A stretch of DNA of 64,000 nucleotides from Methanomassiliicoccus sp. (GCA_016109435.1 JAEILR010000020.1:1-64000); one strand, 5' to 3'. Positions 1-9,610 are shown, counted from the first letter of the stretch. Program-made: numbers and translations. Notes: generated from the letters alone by a model not told the origin.

Positions 1-18
1 TTTTATTGAAGTTAATAA

Positions 19-39
19 ATGCCCCCCATTTGGAGGCAT
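19..39. other. small hairpin upstream of the first gene
   Basis: ATGCC and GGCAT form a 5-bp stem around a C-rich/T-rich loop. It could be the end of a transcript from a gene left of the window, or part of the leader of the next gene. There is no clear T-tract after it, so the role is uncertain. Confidence 0.3.
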
Positions 40-105
40 GTCCCACAAAAGGGGATGAAGCATTATAACCGGCGAAACTCTAAGGTCGGATCATCGCGTC
101 AATAA

Positions 106-1227
106 TTGAGCGGTCCTAGTGATATTATTTCAAAATACAGGGAGGATTTGAAGGGCTATTATGCCCTGAGCTCGAAACAATTGCCAGGAATAATCGCATG
201 CGTGGTAATCGCGTTAACATCCTATATTCTGACCAGAGGAACGATCTTCGAGAACGGGCCTCGAATCCTGGATTCAGACCTGTTCATTAATAATCCCGTT
301 TTCTCGCTCCTATACAAGATCGGCCCAATAGTGCTTGCTCTAATAATTGGCATTTTTATAACATGGAAACCGCTCGCTACGGGGGCATCGTATTCTGGCA
401 GTTATATTCTAAAGATTGCCATAGTATTAATGGGAGCGAGGGTGACGGTCGATGTTTTGTCAAAGGCTTCCTTACCTGGCCTATTGATAATCATCTTTGT
501 GATGGTCTTGACCATCTGGCTGGCCATATTTCTTGGAAGGAGATGGTCAATCGACAAGGATGCATCGGCCTTGGTCGGCACCGGCAATGGTATCTGTGGT
601 GTATCCGCATGCCTTAGTGTAGCTCCTTTGATCAAAGCCAAGCCCCATAATACCTATGCAGTTGTTGGCGTGATCAGTCTATTAGGTCTGATCGGCGTGT
701 TCATAATCCCTTATCTCTCAGTGATATGTGGTCTTTCTTCGGCCCAGGCAGCCGTGTTTATTGGCGGTTCGCTGCATGAGCTAGGCAACGTTATTCCAGC
801 GGCTGACCTCTATCAATACGCTTTTGGCGGTCAGGATATCGCCGGCCTAGTATTGGCTTACAAAATGATCCGGGTCGCCATGTTAGTGGTGGTCGCCTCT
901 AGTTTGGAAACATGGTTCTTAAGGACCGAATCGGCATATGATGAAGAGAGAAAACCCCTGAAGCCTCAAGGTTTTTTGATCGCCTTCGTGGTGATGGCAT
1001 TGCTCGTCTCTGCTCTTTTGATCGTATCTCCTTCCATTGGAAATGAGTTGAAATCGATACTGGTCAGCATCTCAGCTTCGATGCTCACCACCGCGATGGC
1101 AGGGGTTGGCCTTTCAATGGATCTTCGATCAACGGTGAAAGTGGGGAGAGCCCTTCTCCCCCTAGCTTCCATGGTGTGGTTGATACAGATAGCTGTCTTG
1201 TTGGGGTTGACCTTCCTGCTTGTTTAG
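106..1227 (+). CDS. YeiH/UPF0324 family putative exporter
   Basis: A 373-residue polytopic membrane protein with about ten hydrophobic segments. It matches the conserved hypothetical 698 (YeiH, UPF0324) family, often described as putative sulfate exporters. The family-typical GTGNGICGVSA stretch lies near residue 160, and a second conserved loop (GGSLHELGNV) lies near residue 220. The start is a TTG at 106; a TATA-like stretch (CATTATAAC) lies about 40 bases upstream. Length is close to the family norm. It stands alone, with a converging zinc-ribbon gene downstream. Family membership is firm; the transported substrate is not known from sequence. Confidence 0.88.
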   Translation: MSGPSDIISKYREDLKGYYALSSKQLPGIIACVVIALTSYILTRGTIFENGPRILDSDLFINNPVFSLLYKIGPIVLALIIGIFITWKPLATGASYSGSYILKIAIVLMGARVTVDVLSKASLPGLLIIIFVMVLTIWLAIFLGRRWSIDKDASALVGTGNGICGVSACLSVAPLIKAKPHNTYAVVGVISLLGLIGVFIIPYLSVICGLSSAQAAVFIGGSLHELGNVIPAADLYQYAFGGQDIAGLVLAYKMIRVAMLVVVASSLETWFLRTESAYDEERKPLKPQGFLIAFVVMALLVSALLIVSPSIGNELKSILVSISASMLTTAMAGVGLSMDLRSTVKVGRALLPLASMVWLIQIAVLLGLTFLLV

Positions 1228-1468
1228 AAATCTCTAACTCTTCCGAACAGGAACAACTTAGATCGATGCGGTCACGAGCATCGTTCTTACTGGTTAGTAA
1301 CCAAATGTGGCTCGAATTCCCGTATTTTTATCATTTTCTCTTACTGTATCAATGCCAGACGTGGAGGATCGGGCCATAGAGTGGCTCCTGGCCCAACGGA
1401 CCGAGGACCGGAAGGCCTTAAACACCCTTTCTTTGGTCCATCGACTTCCTCAGACATTGAGCAACATA

Positions 1469-2305
1469 TCAGAGGACCTGTTTTATCAGTGCCTCAACAT
1501 CCACCGCTCTCAGGTTCGTGCTGCAGTACTCGCATATCAGGAACCGTTCCGCTCCCCTTTCCTTGTTCAGCTTGATCGTGGCTCCGCAACCAGGGCACTT
1601 GTATGGTATCGTGTACCCCGTCCGGTCCAGAGCCTCCAACATCCGGTTGACATCGAGAGTTATGTGCTTATGCTCGTGGCGAACGATCCTGCTCGCATCC
1701 CTCAGCGACCTAGCCTTATCGACGAAGCCAGCTCTTTCGAAATGGTGAGCAGCGTCACTGTACCTGCCAGCACGTTCGGCCTTTATGCCGTTTACGTACT
1801 CGTTGTACATGGCCATGTTTGTCACGATCGCGTACTTTGGCTTGAACAGGTCACCCGTGCCCTTGAAGTCCCTGTTCGGCATGTTCAGCAGCATCTGTTC
1901 GGCGGCGTAAACCCTCTCACAACGGGTGCATTTAACTTCCCTCTGGATGAACGGGACCTGACCTACCTTTGACCCCCTGACCACGTCGGGAACTGGCATG
2001 TGATGCTTAGGTAAGCCAACATTGAACGTTAGCTTGGCCTCGTTCCCACACGAAGGGCAATAGTCTATCCCAAAGCTGGTGATCCATGCCTGCCTCCTCT
2101 TCTCACCGACCTCAAGACCCCACTGGGTGAAGCAGTTGGGGCAGAAGTAGGCGAAAGTTGGCTCATACGCGATTTGGTTACCCACACGTTTCGTAGTCAG
2201 GTCATTTGCGACCTCTAAGCGATGCTCAGGACAGATTGGGGTGTTGCATCTGATGCACCGCTCCATGATGAGTTGTTTCCTGTCGCAGATGGAGCACTTT
2301 GGCAT
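1469..2305 (-). CDS. multi-zinc-ribbon protein
   Basis: A 278-residue soluble protein with a chain of Cys pairs. An N-terminal B-box/AN1-like cluster (CSIC, CIRC, CPEH) is followed by CPNC near 50, CPSC near 85, CTRC near 125 and a C-terminal CPGC...CEYC ribbon near 240-260. The middle part (about 155-215) is helical and resembles one TPR-like hairpin (AERAGRYSDAAHHFERAG). The ATG at 2305 is the only sensible start. Zinc ribbons of this type usually support protein-protein or nucleic-acid contacts; no enzymatic motif is visible, so the function is unknown. An AT-rich stretch at 2349-2362 is a likely promoter. Confidence 0.85.
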   Translation of the reverse strand: MPKCSICDRKQLIMERCIRCNTPICPEHRLEVANDLTTKRVGNQIAYEPTFAYFCPNCFTQWGLEVGEKRRQAWITSFGIDYCPSCGNEAKLTFNVGLPKHHMPVPDVVRGSKVGQVPFIQREVKCTRCERVYAAEQMLLNMPNRDFKGTGDLFKPKYAIVTNMAMYNEYVNGIKAERAGRYSDAAHHFERAGFVDKARSLRDASRIVRHEHKHITLDVNRMLEALDRTGYTIPYKCPGCGATIKLNKERGAERFLICEYCSTNLRAVDVEALIKQVL

Positions 2306-2513
2306 GTACCATCAGGTATCCGCCATGAATCTTTAAAGGAAATCCGTATTTTTTATATTTAGCTAAATCGGGAAAAAATAATCACATCTGTATCGGAAAC
2401 GGATGTCGGGCATGCCACCGACATGATCATTGGCATGGATGAACATATTTGTTAAAACCGATCAGGTCGAAAGAGAAAATGTTGGAAGGCGTTTGGCTCT
2501 CACAGGATGGTAA

Positions 2514-3944
2514 TTATGGGTAATAGTTCACGATCACCGCCCGCCCATTCCCGAAATAGCCTAAGAGATTCTCCCCCGAGGAGTTGTCGAAGACGCCATA
2601 AAACATCTGGGCCGCTCCATACTCGGAAGGGATGGGTGTCAGGAACTGCACCTGGATGTGGAATTCGTGAGAGCTAACTCCATCGAAGTTCTCCCAGTAG
2701 AACTCGTACTCGCCTTCGCTGTTTGGGTTCCACAGTATTGGGACGCCATCAATGATGCCCCAGACCCTGACCGAAACGCCAGTGAAGGTTACTACGTCCT
2801 TGACACTGCCCTTGTAATGTTCCTGGGCCAGCAGGGTCATGCCGTCATGGAGCGTGTAGTTATGGACCACTCCTGTGGCATCTGGGTTATATACAGCCCC
2901 GTCCCACCGACTAAGCGTCGTATCGCCGGCAAGCCCCCTGCCCCACACGTGAGCAGGCGCTGTGAGCTCCATCGTATCTACTCGTTTTCCAGTATCTTGG
3001 TCATATGCGACCACGCTAAACGACTTTTGGCCGAGAGCGTAGAAGATGATGTTGATGGAAACGTCGTAGCTGTTACGGGCTGACGAATATTCCCATGTCC
3101 AAGCCTTGTCGCCATCGATGTTCGCCATATTGTCGACCATCAACCCATAGCAACCGCCTTCGCCGTCGTCGAACATGTTGACGACCAGCGGGACGCCGAC
3201 CTGACGGTTTGCGGTAACCGACACTTGGGACGGCCTAAGATCAGGGAACTGCAATATGTTCGCTATCGGGGATGTGTCAGCGGAATTGGAAACAGTGTTC
3301 CTGACAACTACGTTGAAAGGCTCACCGAAGTTCCAGTGGTGGTATTGATCGTCAGGATATATTCCGACCCCAGGGAGGTCCGACTGCCAGGACAGGGCCA
3401 CTTTTGGCTCAACTCTGGGGGTCGTGTCGGTGTCGTCTGGTACCCAGGGAGATGGATCAATGACGCTGGTTGATGGTTTGATGATGGTGATTACCGGGCT
3501 CTTGCCTACGGTTTCCCCGTCGAGGGATGTGACGACAACTTGATAGGTTCCCTTCAATGAACTGGGGACCAACCAGGAGTAAGAGCCATCGTTATTTGTG
3601 GACGAGATAACGCTTTTTGCACTTGGCCACTGATTGCTTGGAGCATAATAGAGGTAGACGATCTTCCCTACCTTGGCCGTGTCTGAACAGGTCCACGAGA
3701 TGGTCACCACATTGCCCGCCGAAACGCTCGTGGAACCAGTGGCCACTGCGATCGTCGCGTTGGAGCCGTTCGTTCCGGAGCTTGAGCCCGTTTTGTCAAG
3801 AACGCCACTGAGGACTATTCCAGACACAATGATGGCAACCACTATGATCGCTAGAATGGCCAGTAGAGGTTTCGATGGCCGCTTGGTCACCTTGCCCTTG
3901 AAGGAGTGGTTGCTTGGAATGTATTCTGGTGGTCTATCTTCCAT
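2514..3944 (-). CDS. membrane-anchored surface protein with a Kre9/KNH-like domain
   Basis: A 476-residue protein with a short cytoplasmic basic N-terminus, one transmembrane segment at about 28-50 and a long extracytoplasmic region. After a Gly/Ser/Asn linker comes a beta-sandwich (about 65-155) with the pattern of the Ser-Thr-rich Kre9/KNH-like domain (TISWTC ... YLYYAP ... GSYSWLVPSS ... YQVVVTS). The remaining ~300 residues contain beta-rich repeats that I cannot assign. Ends in TAA. It lies 10 bases downstream of the bPH2/SHOCT gene and may be co-transcribed with it. Likely cell-surface; ligand unknown. Confidence 0.82.
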   Translation of the reverse strand: MEDRPPEYIPSNHSFKGKVTKRPSKPLLAILAIIVVAIIVSGIVLSGVLDKTGSSSGTNGSNATIAVATGSTSVSAGNVVTISWTCSDTAKVGKIVYLYYAPSNQWPSAKSVISSTNNDGSYSWLVPSSLKGTYQVVVTSLDGETVGKSPVITIIKPSTSVIDPSPWVPDDTDTTPRVEPKVALSWQSDLPGVGIYPDDQYHHWNFGEPFNVVVRNTVSNSADTSPIANILQFPDLRPSQVSVTANRQVGVPLVVNMFDDGEGGCYGLMVDNMANIDGDKAWTWEYSSARNSYDVSINIIFYALGQKSFSVVAYDQDTGKRVDTMELTAPAHVWGRGLAGDTTLSRWDGAVYNPDATGVVHNYTLHDGMTLLAQEHYKGSVKDVVTFTGVSVRVWGIIDGVPILWNPNSEGEYEFYWENFDGVSSHEFHIQVQFLTPIPSEYGAAQMFYGVFDNSSGENLLGYFGNGRAVIVNYYP

Positions 3945-3954
3945 TAAATCGCCT

Positions 3955-4854
3955 CTACTCTATCCCAACGATCTTCTTCCGCATTCGTTCATAGTCATCC
4001 CAGGTGATGATGCCATCATCCTTCAGGCGGTTGAGGGATGTTATCTTCTCGTCCATGGAAGACGGACTATGGACCGGTCCGTTTCGCCAAACATCGCCGT
4101 TTCCTCGGAACTCCCCGCCCATTCTTCCTGCAGGCAGGGTGACCTCCTCTTGCAGAGGGGCGTTCCTGATCGCCTGAGATAGCCGTTCAGCGTCCTTTTT
4201 CTTGGTCTGATTTATCGAGTAATTTATGATGTCCTCGCAGTAACGCTTGATCTCATATGGCTGGGGAACACCCGTCCAAAAAATCCCTCCGCCGTTCCGC
4301 ATCTTTGCCTTGGTGCCTACGGCAATTCCGCCCGTGTGACCGCTTGTAGCGAATAGGAGCGTCCCATAGCCAAGGATCCACTGCCAGAACCCCTCTTTTA
4401 TTACAGAGTTCTGGACCTTGTCATGGTTGCAATCACAGAATATCGTAGTGAACACGCCGTACTTCGCCATGACCCTTCGATTGGTGATGGCGAAAGACGT
4501 TCTGTACCACTTGATTATCCTTACAGCGAAGAAGAGTAGGAAAGGCAGAACATTGACTATGAAGAACAGTAGCAAATATGACCCATCTTCCATAAGAGCC
4601 AGGGTCATGTCAAGGAAAGACGGCCCGATGAGGGCTATATCGAACAAGTAAAACGAATAGTATAGTAACGTCGCGATAATTGGCAATACGAGGTACGAGA
4701 GGAGCGAGGGTTTACCCTCCCAATGGATCACTTCATTGGCGCCCAAGGTCTCTCTCGGGAAGACGCCTTCCCTGTAGCCCGGTGGATGCAACGCTTCTTT
4801 CGGTTCTTGTTTCGGTGTATCCACCGTCACCATGCTTTCGTAGGATGCAGACAT
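3955..4854 (-). CDS. PH (bPH2) domain membrane protein with C-terminal SHOCT
   Basis: A 299-residue protein. Two hydrophobic segments at about 55-75 and 95-120 are followed by a bacterial-type PH domain 2 region (ITNRRVMAKYGVF, then ATSGHTGG near 175). The last 35 residues form a SHOCT motif (LNRLKDDGIITWDDYERMRKKI). SHOCT modules usually occur at protein ends and are thought to mediate oligomerisation. Only 10 bases separate it from the downstream surface-protein gene, which suggests an operon. Function unknown; a role in the cell envelope is plausible. Confidence 0.86.
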   Translation of the reverse strand: MSASYESMVTVDTPKQEPKEALHPPGYREGVFPRETLGANEVIHWEGKPSLLSYLVLPIIATLLYYSFYLFDIALIGPSFLDMTLALMEDGSYLLLFFIVNVLPFLLFFAVRIIKWYRTSFAITNRRVMAKYGVFTTIFCDCNHDKVQNSVIKEGFWQWILGYGTLLFATSGHTGGIAVGTKAKMRNGGGIFWTGVPQPYEIKRYCEDIINYSINQTKKKDAERLSQAIRNAPLQEEVTLPAGRMGGEFRGNGDVWRNGPVHSPSSMDEKITSLNRLKDDGIITWDDYERMRKKIVGIE

Positions 4855-5352
4855 GATAGCCCCGCCTGGGGGCAGTCAATGCAAAGGGCATCCTAGCTAT
4901 GCCCTCGATCCTTGGCCTGTTACCCCCCGCCGGCGACTGTCATACAAATTATTTGAGAATTTCTAAAGAATGCGATTGTGCTGATCTCTGCAGCTTAGAC
5001 CATCCTATCGTTGTCAGATGCGAAGGGCGGCGCCCCCCTGGATCAGCTCGTCCTTGCCGCCGTTTCTTAAGAATCCTATGTCTGGCGGAAGCTAGCTAGG
5101 CTTATTCTCTAAGGGGCCTCGACGTAGATCGCAGAAGATGGATTGCCCCTGAGATGAATTTTCTTTTGACCACAGCATGTATCCACAACAGACGATATGG
5201 CCTAAGATACAGTGCCAAAAGGGTCGAGATAGGCTCGTTGGATCACACCCTAATATTAATACTGACCGTCGCGAACGGTTACGAGCGCTACGCTGATGAC
5301 CTGTGGGCGCTGACCAGTCGGATGTGAATGCCCCTTTGTCCACTCAGATCCA
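4855..5352. other. intergenic stretch without a convincing gene
   Basis: About 500 bases between the bPH2 gene and the next membrane-protein gene. Short open frames exist on both strands (for example 4899-5099 and 5092-5343), but they lack promoter or ribosome-site support and have protein-unlike composition. I see no RNA gene or repeat. Confidence 0.5.
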
Positions 5353-5778
5353 CTATGTCCTGATACTCCTGCTGGGTGTTCGGGTTCTCCTCTCGATCAA
5401 GACGGTAGCCGCGATTATAACTGCCGAAATGACGCCAATATAGAATCCAATGCCCAGTGTGGCTTGTTCGCCCCCATAGGTCGACAGATAGAAGCTTGCG
5501 AAGGTCATCAATCCAATGGCCTGGACGATCACTCCCCATCTGGTGAACAAGAGAAGGATGCAGCCTCCAAGAAAAATGAGCCCACCTATCGGCCCAAGCA
5601 TATTTGGCCAGGTCTGCAAAAGATCCCAAATAATGCTGGGATCGATGAACCTTGCCAGCGGTATTTCCAAACGAACAAGAAAATCGGTGGCTATCCAGGT
5701 AAAAAAGATGCTGACGAAACCTAACACTATGCCTATCTCTCTGGCGATTCTCAACCAATCGAACCTGAGGCGCTTCAC
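5353..5778 (-). CDS. small four-helix membrane protein
   Basis: A 141-residue protein when started at the GTG at 5778. It has four hydrophobic segments, at roughly 12-32, 55-75, 80-98 and 105-125, and a basic C-terminus. The open frame continues upstream to 5943, but a clear TATA element (ATTTTATATAT on the minus strand, 5811-5821) lies inside that extension, 33 or more bases before the GTG, so the shorter start is preferred. No family recognised. Confidence 0.7.
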   Translation of the reverse strand: MKRLRFDWLRIAREIGIVLGFVSIFFTWIATDFLVRLEIPLARFIDPSIIWDLLQTWPNMLGPIGGLIFLGGCILLLFTRWGVIVQAIGLMTFASFYLSTYGGEQATLGIGFYIGVISAVIIAATVLIERRTRTPSRSIRT

Positions 5779-5810
5779 CAGATGCCCACCATCGATGTGA
5801 TTATCCACCA

Positions 5811-5821
5811 ATATATAAAAT
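5811..5821 (-). promoter_or_regulatory. TATA element for the four-helix membrane protein
   Basis: The minus strand reads ATTTTATATAT here. The spacing to the GTG at 5778 fits an archaeal promoter with a leader of about ten bases, and it argues against the longer start at 5943. Confidence 0.6.
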
Positions 5822-6180
5822 AATAATGATGGCAGAGTTATCTTCAGAACTCGAGGATTGATCGACATGGCCCGACCGTAAAATGTAACATAATGTAGGT
5901 CGATCCTATCAGGCCCATTTCCCCCCGGTTTTGGATAAAGCACATCTTCCTTCCAGCCCGTATTTTCACCTTCCCCGAGGAGGAGACCGAACAGGATTCA
6001 GACTAGATCCAGGAAGATCTTTGATACTGTTGAGGGAAGACTGACGTCCGCAACAATCCCTGAGTGAGTTGTCGCCGCGAACATCGCCAAAATATCAAAC
6101 GCTTCGCTTTACCGCCCGTTCCTTGTTTGGGCCACCATTAAATAGGACGGGCTGGGCTGAAATCATTTAATAAATCCAAA

Positions 6181-6187
6181 GGAGGAG
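6181..6187 (+). promoter_or_regulatory. ribosome binding site deciding a TTG start
   Basis: GGAGGAG lies six bases before the TTG at 6194 and fixes the start of the DUF4331 gene. Confidence 0.7.
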
Positions 6188-6193
6188 TGAAAA

Positions 6194-7225
6194 TTGACAC
6201 ACCACTACTCAGGGCCGAATTTCGGCTTTCCGCGAGGCGACGCCCGTTTGGACCTAACCGACCTTTTCGCGTTCCCCCAGCCTGGCGACGCTAGCAGGTC
6301 GGTCATCATCATGAACATGCATCCCTCGTCAACGCTCAATCCGCCTGAACCGACCACGCCCGAGCCGTTCGCGCCCGAGGCCATCTATGAGCTGAGGGTG
6401 GACACGAACGAGGACATGGTCGCCGACATCGCTTATCGGGTGCGCTTCTCCCGGAGCGGAAAAGGCGCGATGACCGCGACCGTGCGCCGGGCGGAGGGAT
6501 CCGAGGCCGCCGGCCGAGGAGAGGAAGGACAAGTCATCATCGAGGGATCGCCTGTCTCGATGGGTCGCGAGGCGCTGGTTACGAAGTCCGGCGCATATCG
6601 CCTGTTCGCCGGCTGGCGCAGTGACCCGTTCTTCTTCGACGTCGAGGGCGTCCTGAACAATATGCAGTTCACCGGAAAGGACTGGTTCGCCGACAAGGAC
6701 GTCTGCAGCATCGCCTTGGAACTTCCAGTGAGCGACATCGGCGGCGGGGCGCGCTTGAACCTGTGGCACCGCTCCTTGGTACAGGTCAACGGTGAATGGG
6801 TGCAGGCCGACCGCGGGGCGCGGCCCTCCCAGACCCCCTTCCTGGCGGACGCTGAAAGAGAGGCATATCTCGACGGTGAGCCGGCGCAGGACGAGAGGTT
6901 CGTGCCTATGTTCGCCCACGCCCTGGAGAAGACCGGCGGGTATACGCCACAGGGGGCCGAGGCAGCGGCTAGGAGCCTGCTGCCCGACGTGTTGCCTTAC
7001 GACCCCAAGATGCCCGCGGCGTATCCCGGCAACGGGCGGATGCCCAGAGATGATGCGAAGGACGTCTTTCTGACGGTGCTCAACGGCAGGCTGACATGGG
7101 ACAAGTGCGGGCCGCACACGGACATGCTGGACGAGTTCCCATTCCTCGGTGCGCCGCACGAGGTCCGATCGATGGGCGCAGAACCGAGCGAGAGCCGCCC
7201 GACCGTACAAGTGATGGGACGTTGA
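6194..7225 (+). CDS. DUF4331 family protein
   Basis: A 343-residue protein of the DUF4331 family. The N-terminal block (DLTDLFAFPQPGD ... VIIMNMHPSS) and the later ELRVDTNEDMVADI block are the conserved family features. The TTG start at 6194 is supported by a strong ribosome site, GGAGGAG at 6181-6187, six bases upstream. There is no signal peptide, although relatives are often secreted. GC content is higher than in the flanks and a long open frame exists on the opposite strand as a codon-bias shadow. Family function is unknown; a beta-rich fold is expected. Confidence 0.85.
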   Translation: MTHHYSGPNFGFPRGDARLDLTDLFAFPQPGDASRSVIIMNMHPSSTLNPPEPTTPEPFAPEAIYELRVDTNEDMVADIAYRVRFSRSGKGAMTATVRRAEGSEAAGRGEEGQVIIEGSPVSMGREALVTKSGAYRLFAGWRSDPFFFDVEGVLNNMQFTGKDWFADKDVCSIALELPVSDIGGGARLNLWHRSLVQVNGEWVQADRGARPSQTPFLADAEREAYLDGEPAQDERFVPMFAHALEKTGGYTPQGAEAAARSLLPDVLPYDPKMPAAYPGNGRMPRDDAKDVFLTVLNGRLTWDKCGPHTDMLDEFPFLGAPHEVRSMGAEPSESRPTVQVMGR

Positions 7226-7351
7226 GGTCGCGAGCTGTTCCCGGACCAATGGAGTTGGCCGTCCACGCATAGGACCTCGAGCCAACCTCGGTTCGAACGC
7301 GGATGGTAAGGCTCCATATCCATCACGCGCCTCCGTGCTCATCTGTTACGA

Positions 7352-7849
7352 TCAGTAGAGGAAGGGGATCAGCTTCCAGGTCCTGGAGGCATAATCCTCG
7401 TACTCTTGTCCGAACTCTGTGGACAGGACCTTCTCCTCGTATCCGATCCTGTAGATCAGTATCGGTACGATGGTCAGCATGATGACGAAGCCAAGGAGGC
7501 TACCGAAGATGGCCGGGATCGAGAGGAAGTAGAGCATCTCTCCGAGGTAGACGGGGTGGCGAATGTAACGGTACGGCCCTTTAGCGACCAGCTTATGGCC
7601 TTGTATGATCCTGACCTTTTCCGAGAAGAACCTTCCAAGGTACAGGCGTGATGCGAGGTAGAGACCCAGGCCGACAATGAGCGAAGCGATCCCGAGAACG
7701 AACTTGGCTGTCAGTACGAAGCCTCCCTGCTGGTGGATCGCGCGGTCCAAGGCGCTGACCAGGAGGCCGGCGATGAACACGATGCGGCCAACGACCGGGA
7801 CCAGCCATTGATCGCCCGGCTTTCTCTCATGTTTCGATGTTCTGCCCAT
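7352..7849 (-). CDS. isoprenylcysteine carboxyl methyltransferase-like membrane methyltransferase
   Basis: A 165-residue membrane protein with about four hydrophobic segments. It carries the ICMT/phospholipid-methyltransferase signature: GPYRYIRHPVYLGEML near 90-106 and a C-terminal EEKVLSTEFGQEYEDY helix whose acidic residues bind SAM in the family. Archaea lack known prenylated CaaX proteins, so the substrate is more likely a lipid or small molecule. The gene stands alone, converging on the DUF4331 gene. Confidence 0.87.
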   Translation of the reverse strand: MGRTSKHERKPGDQWLVPVVGRIVFIAGLLVSALDRAIHQQGGFVLTAKFVLGIASLIVGLGLYLASRLYLGRFFSEKVRIIQGHKLVAKGPYRYIRHPVYLGEMLYFLSIPAIFGSLLGFVIMLTIVPILIYRIGYEEKVLSTEFGQEYEDYASRTWKLIPFLY

Positions 7850-8188
7850 TCTCTCAGCGGCAAGAGAGGTTGGGATAAGAAATGGTTCCTATGTCAAAGT
7901 GAATGTGTGCGATCAAGACGATCATATTATGAAAGCACATTTTGCTTCCATGGTATTCCCCGTCAATGTTCATGGCAGGGTCATGGAATGTGTCGGATGG
8001 TATTGCGGATCGCATGCACGGAGCACGAAGCGACTAGGGAGCGTCACGCTCCATCCGACTCTTTGCGAGTGAGGCGATAATATGCCGTCATTGAGCTCTG
8101 GCGTATCCGCGGGCAGAGGTCATGCAGACCCCATCGCCCCCGGAGCGTGATCGATGATGCTGACCCCCTTAAAAGGGGGACAGGAGCC
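7850..8188. other. intergenic region with several small hairpins
   Basis: No convincing gene. It contains short inverted repeats, including GGAGCG-TCA-CGCTCC near 8040-8053 and the strong CCCCCTT/AAGGGGG stem at 8164-8179. Confidence 0.5.
8164..8179 (-). terminator. hairpin just after the zinc-ribbon gene
   Basis: Seven-base arms CCCCCTT and AAGGGGG with a two-base loop, starting nine bases beyond the stop of the minus-strand gene at 8189. It is well placed to mark that mRNA's end, though no T-tract follows. Confidence 0.4.
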
Positions 8189-8836
8189 TCACTCCCCCTT
8201 GACCAGCCCGATGAGCCATTGGAACGCGTCGATGAACTTGTCAAGGCCGTCCTTGTCCCTGAGCACCCTCACCGGCAGAGGAGGCCGCTCAATGACCTTG
8301 CTCTCTGGCATCCTGACCCCTTTGATGGAGTTGAGCCTGCCGAGCATCTCGACCCTCTTCTCCCGGGCGTCGAACGGAGGCAGGCTTACCCAGTCCTTGA
8401 AGTGGATGTTTATGGCCCCATTAGTGCCGATGCGGAACAGGGTGGCCTCCTTCTCCCCGTGGAGCACCGACGGGCGGAAGCCCCAGCCTTCTTCGGAACA
8501 GTTGTCGCCGAACGACACAGAGCTCGCGAGGCCCTCGGACCAGGCCATCACGCTCTTTATGACCTCGATGTCCTCCTCCGCCACCTTGTTTTCAGTAAGT
8601 GATAGGAAGAAATCCTCCCTGGTAAACTCCCTCCTGACCCTTGGGGATGGCACGGGCTTGGCCTCCACCCTTTTCACCGGCGCCGCCGCGAAGGAGCGCC
8701 TTGCGACGGGGGCCTTGGGACGGGGTTCGGGCTCCGGGGCATCGGGCTTCATGACGAGGCTGCCGCAGTCAGGGCAGAACAGGACGTTCGACGGGTACTG
8801 CTTATCGCATTTCCTACAGACCTTGACGCTGATCAT
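8189..8836 (-). CDS. zinc-ribbon protein with Pro/Ala-rich linker
   Basis: A 215-residue soluble protein. Residues 7-25 form a zinc ribbon (CRKC ... CPDCG). A Pro/Ala/Arg-rich linker covers about 32-70, followed by a folded C-terminal domain of about 145 residues (starting FTREDFFLSLTENKVAEED) that I do not recognise. The ATG at 8836 is well placed. The layout, a zinc ribbon plus a flexible linker, suggests a sensor or adaptor, but no function can be assigned. Confidence 0.8.
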   Translation of the reverse strand: MISVKVCRKCDKQYPSNVLFCPDCGSLVMKPDAPEPEPRPKAPVARRSFAAAPVKRVEAKPVPSPRVRREFTREDFFLSLTENKVAEEDIEVIKSVMAWSEGLASSVSFGDNCSEEGWGFRPSVLHGEKEATLFRIGTNGAINIHFKDWVSLPPFDAREKRVEMLGRLNSIKGVRMPESKVIERPPLPVRVLRDKDGLDKFIDAFQWLIGLVKGE

Positions 8837-9181
8837 GTTGGTTCATCCGTGTTGCTCACGCGGAGATGAGCTTGGTGCTGGTTTGCACGGTCCAGCCCTC
8901 TGGCGAGGGGCCCATGCTATTTAATCCTCCCTTATCCGGGCGGCGATGGAGCGATCGTCAGAGCGCTGGAGCGTCACGCCAGCATTTCGGGAGAGCTGTT
9001 GAAGGCGCGATCAAGCGAGCGCGTCCATCAGGTACTGGACGATCAGGCCGGTGGCGATGGAGGGTCTGAGCATAGAACCGACCAGGTAATACTCCGCTCG
9101 GATGGAGCATGACTATTTTGTCTATGGTTTAGAACCAAATAAATGGCCGTTATTAGCTTTATGAGGACCGTCCGGACGACA
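8837..9181. other. intergenic stretch without a convincing gene
   Basis: About 345 bases. A short minus-strand frame reading a hydrophobic peptide (ending QYLMDALA near 9019) may be a remnant, but it is too short to call. No RNA or repeat is seen. Confidence 0.4.
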
Positions 9182-9610
9182 TCACTTCATCCTTTCCACG
9201 ATCCTCCGTTCGGTCTCGTGGAACAGGTACGTAAGCTCGCCGACCTTCTGCTGATCAAGAGCTTCCCGAGCCCGGGGCATCATCGCCTCCTCCGCTCGGA
9301 AGTGCTCGCTGACCGCCTCGGTGAGAGCGTCCAGTTTCGATGAGAAATCAGCCGGCTCGACCAGGCCGAACTTGCTCAGGAGGCTTCTGATCAGCTTATG
9401 CGCCTCCTCGGCCTGCTTGACCGCCACCTGCTCCCGCTCGGATATGGCGGGATACAGCGACGCTTCTTCGGCGCTCATGTGGGCGGTGAGGGCGAGCCTG
9501 AGCTCCTTGAACTTCAGCTTGTCATATCCTTTGGAGAGTTCCAGGAGGATGGCCTCGATATCCAGATGCTCCTTAGTCATCTGGTCAAAAATCATCGCTT
9601 TCTCGCTCAT
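9182..9610 (-). CDS. hemerythrin HHE domain protein
   Basis: A 142-residue all-helical protein. Histidines and carboxylates fall in the hemerythrin pattern: H15 (KEHLDIE), H44 with E48 (AHMSAEE), H71 (EEAHKLI) and H102 with E106 (EHFRAEE). Such proteins bind a di-iron centre and act in O2/NO handling, iron storage or sensing. It has no fused domain. Good length for a single-domain member. It stands apart from the ABC genes further along the same strand. Confidence 0.88.
   Translation of the reverse strand: MSEKAMIFDQMTKEHLDIEAILLELSKGYDKLKFKELRLALTAHMSAEEASLYPAISEREQVAVKQAEEAHKLIRSLLSKFGLVEPADFSSKLDALTEAVSEHFRAEEAMMPRAREALDQQKVGELTYLFHETERRIVERMK

Larger units (their letters stand above)
5779..6193. 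other. divergent intergenic region
   Basis: It holds the TATA element of the minus-strand membrane gene and, for the plus-strand DUF4331 gene, a TATA-like CATTAAATAG at about 6136-6143, a second AT-rich patch at 6166-6174 and the ribosome site at 6181-6187. I see no other gene in it. Confidence 0.5.

Noticed and set aside
1307-1972. Plus-strand frame opposite the multi-zinc-ribbon gene
   Set aside because: The minus-strand frame encodes coherent zinc ribbons; this one has no motif and starts inside the intergenic region.
7285-7320. tRNA-like GGTTCGAAC sequence
   Set aside because: Resembles a T-loop, but no acceptor, D or anticodon stem can be built around it.
6329-7342. Long minus-strand frame opposite the DUF4331 gene
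   Set aside because: No promoter, ribosome site or recognisable domain; the plus-strand gene has all three.
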